A stretch of DNA of 9,052 bases, from NCBI GenBank assembly GCA_030613765.1, contig JAUWLI010000097.1, forward strand, positions 1-9,052, in the 5' to 3' direction. A program made the translations under genes and the position numbers. The DNA is from Phycisphaerae bacterium (GTDB taxonomy: Bacteria; Planctomycetota; Phycisphaerae; Sedimentisphaerales; SG8-4). Of the stretch, positions 5,026-9,052 are shown one piece after another. The notes below the pieces were generated by a model. That model saw nothing but the letters and a program-made list of their open reading frames with translations, was not told the DNA's origin and did no database searches. Numbering within the stretch: the stretch's first letter is position 1; every line of letters starts with the position of its first letter.

Positions 5026-8000
5026 CTACCGTACCGAAACTTGGTCTATCCCCCCAAAGCACAGGACCTGCCCGTTCTCGAGACTCACTACTACATTACC
5101 GTTGCGGTCGACGACCAGACCCCAGGGAACCGGGGGTGATGACACCGGCTGTGACCAGAGCACCTCGCCATCCTTAAGGTCCAACGCGACAATCTTTGTT
5201 CTATTAGCGACTACCACAGCATTCTTGCATACTGCAAGAGCGACACTTTCTTTACAGTTGTAGCTCCACAGAGGTTTTTCCTTAATGTCAAGCTTTTTCC
5301 AGTCAATATTAAACCGATTGCCTGGATTAGCCATGCGTTGACGTAATAACTGTCTATTGATACTACCGAAGCAAAAAACCATCTTGTTATTCTGGTTGCT
5401 TACCCAGGCAACGTCCCGGCCGCTGCTTGATGTAAGAAAGACTTTGTTGAAAACGGTGTTGTCAAAGACATTGTGTGCATAGAAGGGCCTTCCACAAGCT
5501 ACGACTTGTTCTCCAAGCAGAGAAAGTTCCCACCCTCGCGGGCTCTGTGATACACAGTTGGCCAGAGGTTTCGGATCGTTAAGGCACTTTCCATCTGTGA
5601 GACTATAGATGGCCGGTGAAATGGAGGTACCGCTTGCCAGGTAGAGCTTGCCATCGTGAAGCATTTGATGCCCCTGCACGCTCACACCTGTTCGGGCCTG
5701 CTGGTCGAGATGACCCGACGTGTTGTTCTGCCACTTGATTTCACCGGTTTCGGCATCGAGCGCATAGACATACGTGCCATCATAGTTAACGATACCGGCG
5801 GAAACATAGGCAATGCCGTCTTCGACAAGGATTCCACTCGCGGCCGGCCAGGTGGATAGCAGAGAACCATAGACAGGTATCTTACGCTCGACCGGGGCCG
5901 CTCGAAACCGCCAGAGCAGTCGGCCTGTTAGTGCCTCGAAGGCATAAACCCACCCATCGCCCGAGCCTACAAGAGCCCGGTCATTCCATATGGTTGGTGG
6001 AATGCGAACTGTGCCACCAGTATAGGCCTTCCATTGCTGCATGCCTGTTGCTGAATTCAGTGCTTGAACGATACCATTATCGCCGCTGATAAATACCAGG
6101 CCGCCGGCCGTGACTGGAGCTGTCGGATGGGTAGCCGTCATCGGTGTAAACCGCCATAGTAAATTGCTCTTGTCAGAAATGGTCACTTCTGTTGTTACAC
6201 TGCCGGTGTTGTCACCACGAAAAGTAGGCCAGTCAACTTCTGATTCTGACAGACTGGCGACCTTTTTCAAATCCCCGAGACCTTTTTCCAAACGTTGTGA
6301 TTCGGTCGCCTGTGGACGGAAGTCAAAATTGCCTGCCGGTCCCAAGCAAGTGATACCATAGAGCGTTAGCTGGCAGTCGCACACCGAGGGCCAGAAATAC
6401 AACAGACCGTTGGCGATGGTTACGCCATCGTGACACGGGGGTCGCATTGGTGAAATCCATTGCGGACGCCTGCTGGCAATGTCTAAACGCACCGAACCTC
6501 CTTGAGCACGGAAAAAGATGGCGTCGGCAGAGCCATTCGGCCGGGTACAGGCCCGACGGCTTTTGTTAATTTCCGCCAGTACTCGGCCGGTAAGAGGGTC
6601 AAATTTCTTGCTTGGATGTTTGTCAATCTGTCCGCTAATACCATAGAGCCCATCATCCCGCAGGACCAACTGAAAGTTACTGTAGGCATTCTCCCAGAGG
6701 ATGCTGCCATCCTGGGTCGAGACGGCAAGAAGCTTATCAATCTGAGGACCGGCAAAATACACAGCCTTGTCACTGCACTGGAGATAGTTTGTAGTTCGCC
6801 AATTTGTACGCCAATCCTGCCGATTCGAATACGAACCAAGTGACTCGAAAAGTTTGTATGCATTGTCCGGCGTCTTACGCCAAATTGCATTACCTGTTTT
6901 CGCATCCAGACAGGCAAGGTACGACCCAAATCGGAAGATGTAAATTCGTCCGTTTTTCATACACATAGCCCGGCTGTCAATGGGCTCATCCTCCCGATGG
7001 CCCCACAGGACCTTTTTCGATTTTGGTTCAATTGCCAATATATTTCGACCGAATCCCCAGGGATGCTGCGGCTGGTTAAATCCTTTTGATATTGGATTCC
7101 ACGGCCAACCGTGATTATTTCGCTGCCATCGCTTTGTTGGATCTCTTTGCTCCTGCTCTCCCATAAGTGCATAGAGTACACCATCCTCTAAGGCCATCCA
7201 CTTCCAGAATGTACCTCCAGCACGCTTTGTCGGGGGAACAATCTCATCCATTAATCGTCCGGTTGCCGCGTCGATAAGCTTACATGATTTGTCATCTCCA
7301 ACGTAAAGGGTCGTGGGCGTTGCTATCATTGTATTGCGGTGAATCATAACGCCTTCGGTCAGGTCTCGCTTCCATAGGACCGTGCCGTTGTAACCATTGA
7401 ACGCCACGAGCTTATTAAGGAGAGACTCTTCTCGTTTCTTGAACGCCACGTGCCCGAATGCCTTGAATACACGACCCGCCGAGGCGACAGCCACCTGAGG
7501 TACTGGTGCATATCGAGGTTCAGCAAAAAACTGCGTCAGGTAAGGTGCCCGAGCGATTTGATCTTGCGATTGAGGATTGTTGTCCGGGCCGTGATATGGA
7601 TGGCTCCAGTCGTCCATTCCTTTGGGAAACGACTTGGTCAATAATTTTCCCCCCAGTAACGCTTTTCCCTGCGGCCGCACGACACGTAGTGCTTCGGCCC
7701 TGGAAATCCCGGCTGCATTACCTACAGCGACAAGTGCATCGGCGATATTGTCAGCCAGATGTAATCTCGTCAAATCTCCCTTTTCGACAAATATGCGTGT
7801 TCCATAGAAGCCGGCTGCGTCAACTATCTTGCGTGCAGCTTCCACATCTTTCTCTCTTGGAAGTTGGACATATATCAGCAGTTCACTTTGGCTCGAGAGT
7901 TTCAGAGCAAGCTCGCACTTCGTATCGCCCAGAACCACACAGATTCCGCGCGTCACGCCGATCTTCTCGAGAATAGGGAGAGTTCGCGCTGCACAAATAA

Positions 8001-8058
8001 TCGGTTGAAACAACGTACAAGCAATTGTAATTGTTAAAAATACTGTAATTCTCTTCAT
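5026..8058 (-). CDS. Exported PQQ-like beta-propeller protein with degenerate methyltransferase domain
   Basis: This 1010-residue protein starts with a signal peptide (1 to about 23, KRITVFLTITIACTLF then ICA-A). Residues about 30-140 resemble a class I methyltransferase: ICVVLGDTKCELALKL in place of motif I (no GxGxG), then GDLTRLHLADNIADALVAV (94-112) and EALRVVRPQGKALLGG (122-137). From about 185 come PQQ-type blades such as KLVAFNGYNGTVLWKRDL, LACLDAKTGNAIWRKT and LLAVSTQDGSILW. A second propeller begins at DWPTFRGDNTGS (609-620) and continues with VQALNSATGMQQW, VYAFEALTGRLLWRF, VYALDAETGEIKW and IVALDLKDGEVLW, ending VLCFGG near 1002. It is probably periplasmic or surface-exposed; whether it binds PQQ or acts as an enzyme or scaffold is unknown. 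AAGGGAG lies 5 bases before the ATG, and a near-consensus promoter precedes it. It heads an operon with the methyltransferase and pseudopilin genes. Confidence 0.92.
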   Translation of the reverse strand: MKRITVFLTITIACTLFQPIICAARTLPILEKIGVTRGICVVLGDTKCELALKLSSQSELLIYVQLPREKDVEAARKIVDAAGFYGTRIFVEKGDLTRLHLADNIADALVAVGNAAGISRAEALRVVRPQGKALLGGKLLTKSFPKGMDDWSHPYHGPDNNPQSQDQIARAPYLTQFFAEPRYAPVPQVAVASAGRVFKAFGHVAFKKREESLLNKLVAFNGYNGTVLWKRDLTEGVMIHRNTMIATPTTLYVGDDKSCKLIDAATGRLMDEIVPPTKRAGGTFWKWMALEDGVLYALMGEQEQRDPTKRWQRNNHGWPWNPISKGFNQPQHPWGFGRNILAIEPKSKKVLWGHREDEPIDSRAMCMKNGRIYIFRFGSYLACLDAKTGNAIWRKTPDNAYKLFESLGSYSNRQDWRTNWRTTNYLQCSDKAVYFAGPQIDKLLAVSTQDGSILWENAYSNFQLVLRDDGLYGISGQIDKHPSKKFDPLTGRVLAEINKSRRACTRPNGSADAIFFRAQGGSVRLDIASRRPQWISPMRPPCHDGVTIANGLLYFWPSVCDCQLTLYGITCLGPAGNFDFRPQATESQRLEKGLGDLKKVASLSESEVDWPTFRGDNTGSVTTEVTISDKSNLLWRFTPMTATHPTAPVTAGGLVFISGDNGIVQALNSATGMQQWKAYTGGTVRIPPTIWNDRALVGSGDGWVYAFEALTGRLLWRFRAAPVERKIPVYGSLLSTWPAASGILVEDGIAYVSAGIVNYDGTYVYALDAETGEIKWQNNTSGHLDQQARTGVSVQGHQMLHDGKLYLASGTSISPAIYSLTDGKCLNDPKPLANCVSQSPRGWELSLLGEQVVACGRPFYAHNVFDNTVFNKVFLTSSSGRDVAWVSNQNNKMVFCFGSINRQLLRQRMANPGNRFNIDWKKLDIKEKPLWSYNCKESVALAVCKNAVVVANRTKIVALDLKDGEVLWSQPVSSPPVPWGLVVDRNGNVVVSLENGQVLCFGGIDQVSVR

Positions 8059-8063
8059 TTTTT

Positions 8064-8070
8064 CTCCCTT
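8064..8070 (-). promoter_or_regulatory. Ribosome binding site AAGGGAG of the propeller gene
   Basis: AAGGGAG lies 5 bases before the ATG at 8058 and fixes this start, which also gives an intact signal peptide. Confidence 0.7.
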
Positions 8071-8125
8071 TCAAAAGTTATGGGCAATGCGGCGCATAAA
8101 CCCGAAAAGAATTTTACAGGTTCCA

Positions 8126-8154
8126 ATTCTAAGCTAAAAGAAGATAATTGTCAA
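8126..8154 (-). promoter_or_regulatory. Near-consensus sigma70 promoter of the propeller/methyltransferase/pseudopilin operon
   Basis: On the minus strand a perfect TTGACA (8154-8149) is followed by exactly 17 bases and TAGAAT (8131-8126), five of six to consensus. The -35 lies three bases after the stop codon of the glycosidase gene. The start point would be near 8119, giving a leader of about 60 bases. The 9-mer AATTGGAAC (minus strand 8128-8120) overlaps the -10 end and the start point. Confidence 0.7.
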
Positions 8155-8156
8155 AG

Positions 8157-9052
8157 TTATGTTTGAAAGCGAATGGTTGTTATCCCGAAGGCCTTTATGG
8201 GTGCTGTGATTGTATGTTCCGTGAACGTTGTTTTTCCTTTGTTTTCCTCCACCAAGTTTGTTCGATATGCCTGTTTGATGGTCAGATGAGGGATTGTAAG
8301 TGTGGCTGTAGCATCTTTGCCCTTGGTTTCAATGAGACGAACTATTATTCCATCTCCGTCCTCGGCACGCTTTAACGTTAGTAGAAAGACATTTGGCTTA
8401 TCGACCTGACAAAAGCTCATTTTTCTCTCAAGCGTCCCTTTCCTTTTGCCATTTACCTGTACAGCGACAAGCGGATTACATATCGCCCAGCCAAAATCAC
8501 GACAGTCTCCTTCTTTCCACCCTTTTTCATGTGTCGTTATAGAATAGCGGAAAAGCATATCACCTTGCTGAACCGGCTGAAAGTTAGTGCGAAAGTTGCT
8601 GTCCAAAACAAATGAGTACATATGGCCTTTTGTAAGTTGACTCTGCTTGACAAACTCACACCCGAAATCGGGTGGCGTCACGCCGTGATGGGCCTGTGAA
8701 ACGTAGCAGGGCCACAATCCGCCAAACTCTAACAGGTGCGAGTCGACGCAGGACAATGTCACACCCGTTTTTCCATCTGAGACATCCGCCCAGTGCTGTA
8801 CCGCGTAGTAGTTGGAATTCGAACCGGGGGAATTGGTCGCGTAAAGGCTTGATGACTGAGTTGGAGCCTTCGAACCGAAAATCAGGCTTCCCGGTCGTTT
8901 TGAATGGAAAAGCAAAATAAAGCTCCAGAAGGGGAGTGGAATCCTTCAAAATCCGATTGGCGAAATCGATTCGCTTAATCTTGTCGTAAAGGATAATCTC
9001 CTGGGTAAGCTGCGGACAGCCGGCCCCCTGGCTGGACACCACAATACTTCCG
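8157..9052 (-). CDS. GH38-like alpha-mannosidase, C-terminal part, frameshifted
   Basis: This is the C-terminal part of a glycoside hydrolase of the GH38 alpha-mannosidase type, with the catalytic domain beyond the window edge. The first frame (9051 to about 8829) reads LYDKIKRIDFANRILKD, then LLELYFAFPF and FEGSNSVIKPLRDQFP. The second frame (about 8826 to 8160, stop TAA at 8159-8157) continues directly with GSNSNYYAVQHWADVSDG, LLEFGGLWPCYVSQAHH, GVTPPDFGCEFV, DSNFRTNFQP and DFGWAICNP, and ends in YRTNLVEEN and AFGITTIRFQT. These match the beta-sandwich part of the family, which flanks the active-site domain. Joining the frames at Pro-Gly gives one smooth sequence of about 296 residues, so this was one gene. 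The break is a single extra base in a five-base run. It is either a real inactivating mutation or a sequencing error. The product would release mannose from glycans if intact. Confidence 0.85.
8826..8830 (-). other. Frameshift site in a five-base G/C run
   Basis: The plus strand has GGGGG at 8826-8830, read as CCCCC on the coding strand in TTCCCCCGGTTC. Four instead of five would join the two halves of the glycosidase as DQFP-GSNSN. Homopolymer runs are common places for both assembly errors and slippage mutations. Confidence 0.8.

Noticed and set aside
6483..6929. Long open frames on both strands inside the propeller gene, such as 6483-6929
   Set aside because: They are low-quality translations in alternative frames of a gene with continuous PQQ-type repeats.

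Overview
All genes in this window lie on the minus strand, so reading order runs from position 9052 down to 1. The likely source is a bacterium of the PVC group, most probably Planctomycetota of a Phycisphaerae/Sedimentisphaerales type. The evidence is a short [16 protein letters not shown] pseudopilin with a DGHV tail, a secreted two-domain PQQ-propeller protein with a methyltransferase-like front end, and a GH38-type glycosidase next to them. This placement is inferred from gene style, not from a marker gene.

Region 1 (9052 to 8157) is the C-terminal part of a GH38-like alpha-mannosidase. Its reading frame is broken by one extra base in a five-base C/G run at 8826-8830. Region 2 (8154 to 3488) is a three-gene operon with its own near-consensus promoter (TTGACA, 17 bp, TAGAAT). 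It encodes a 1010-aa exported PQQ-like beta-propeller protein with a degenerate methyltransferase-like N-terminal domain, an apparently exported class I SAM methyltransferase-like protein, and a type IV-pilin-like (pseudopilin) protein. Gaps are 22 and 13 bases, and the methyltransferase stop codon overlaps the pseudopilin ribosome binding site.

Region 3 (3487 to 3243) is a 245-base leader. A perfect 10-base inverted repeat in it could hide the ribosome binding site of the next gene. Region 4 (3242 to 1) holds two ModA-like solute-binding lipoproteins joined by an ATGA overlap. They are followed, after a separate promoter, by a half-size TauE/SafE membrane protein and a third ModA-like protein that has no signal peptide. 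Last comes the start of an aromatic-rich membrane protein that runs off the window.

The three binding proteins form the most unusual set. They are divergent paralogues, each carries cysteines in the segments expected to form the ligand pocket, one seems cytoplasmic, and no ABC ATPase or recognisable permease lies in the window. A plausible reading is uptake or sensing of an oxyanion or a thiol-reactive ligand, with TauE/SafE as an anion exporter. That is inference. No tRNA, rRNA, CRISPR array or insertion sequence was seen.
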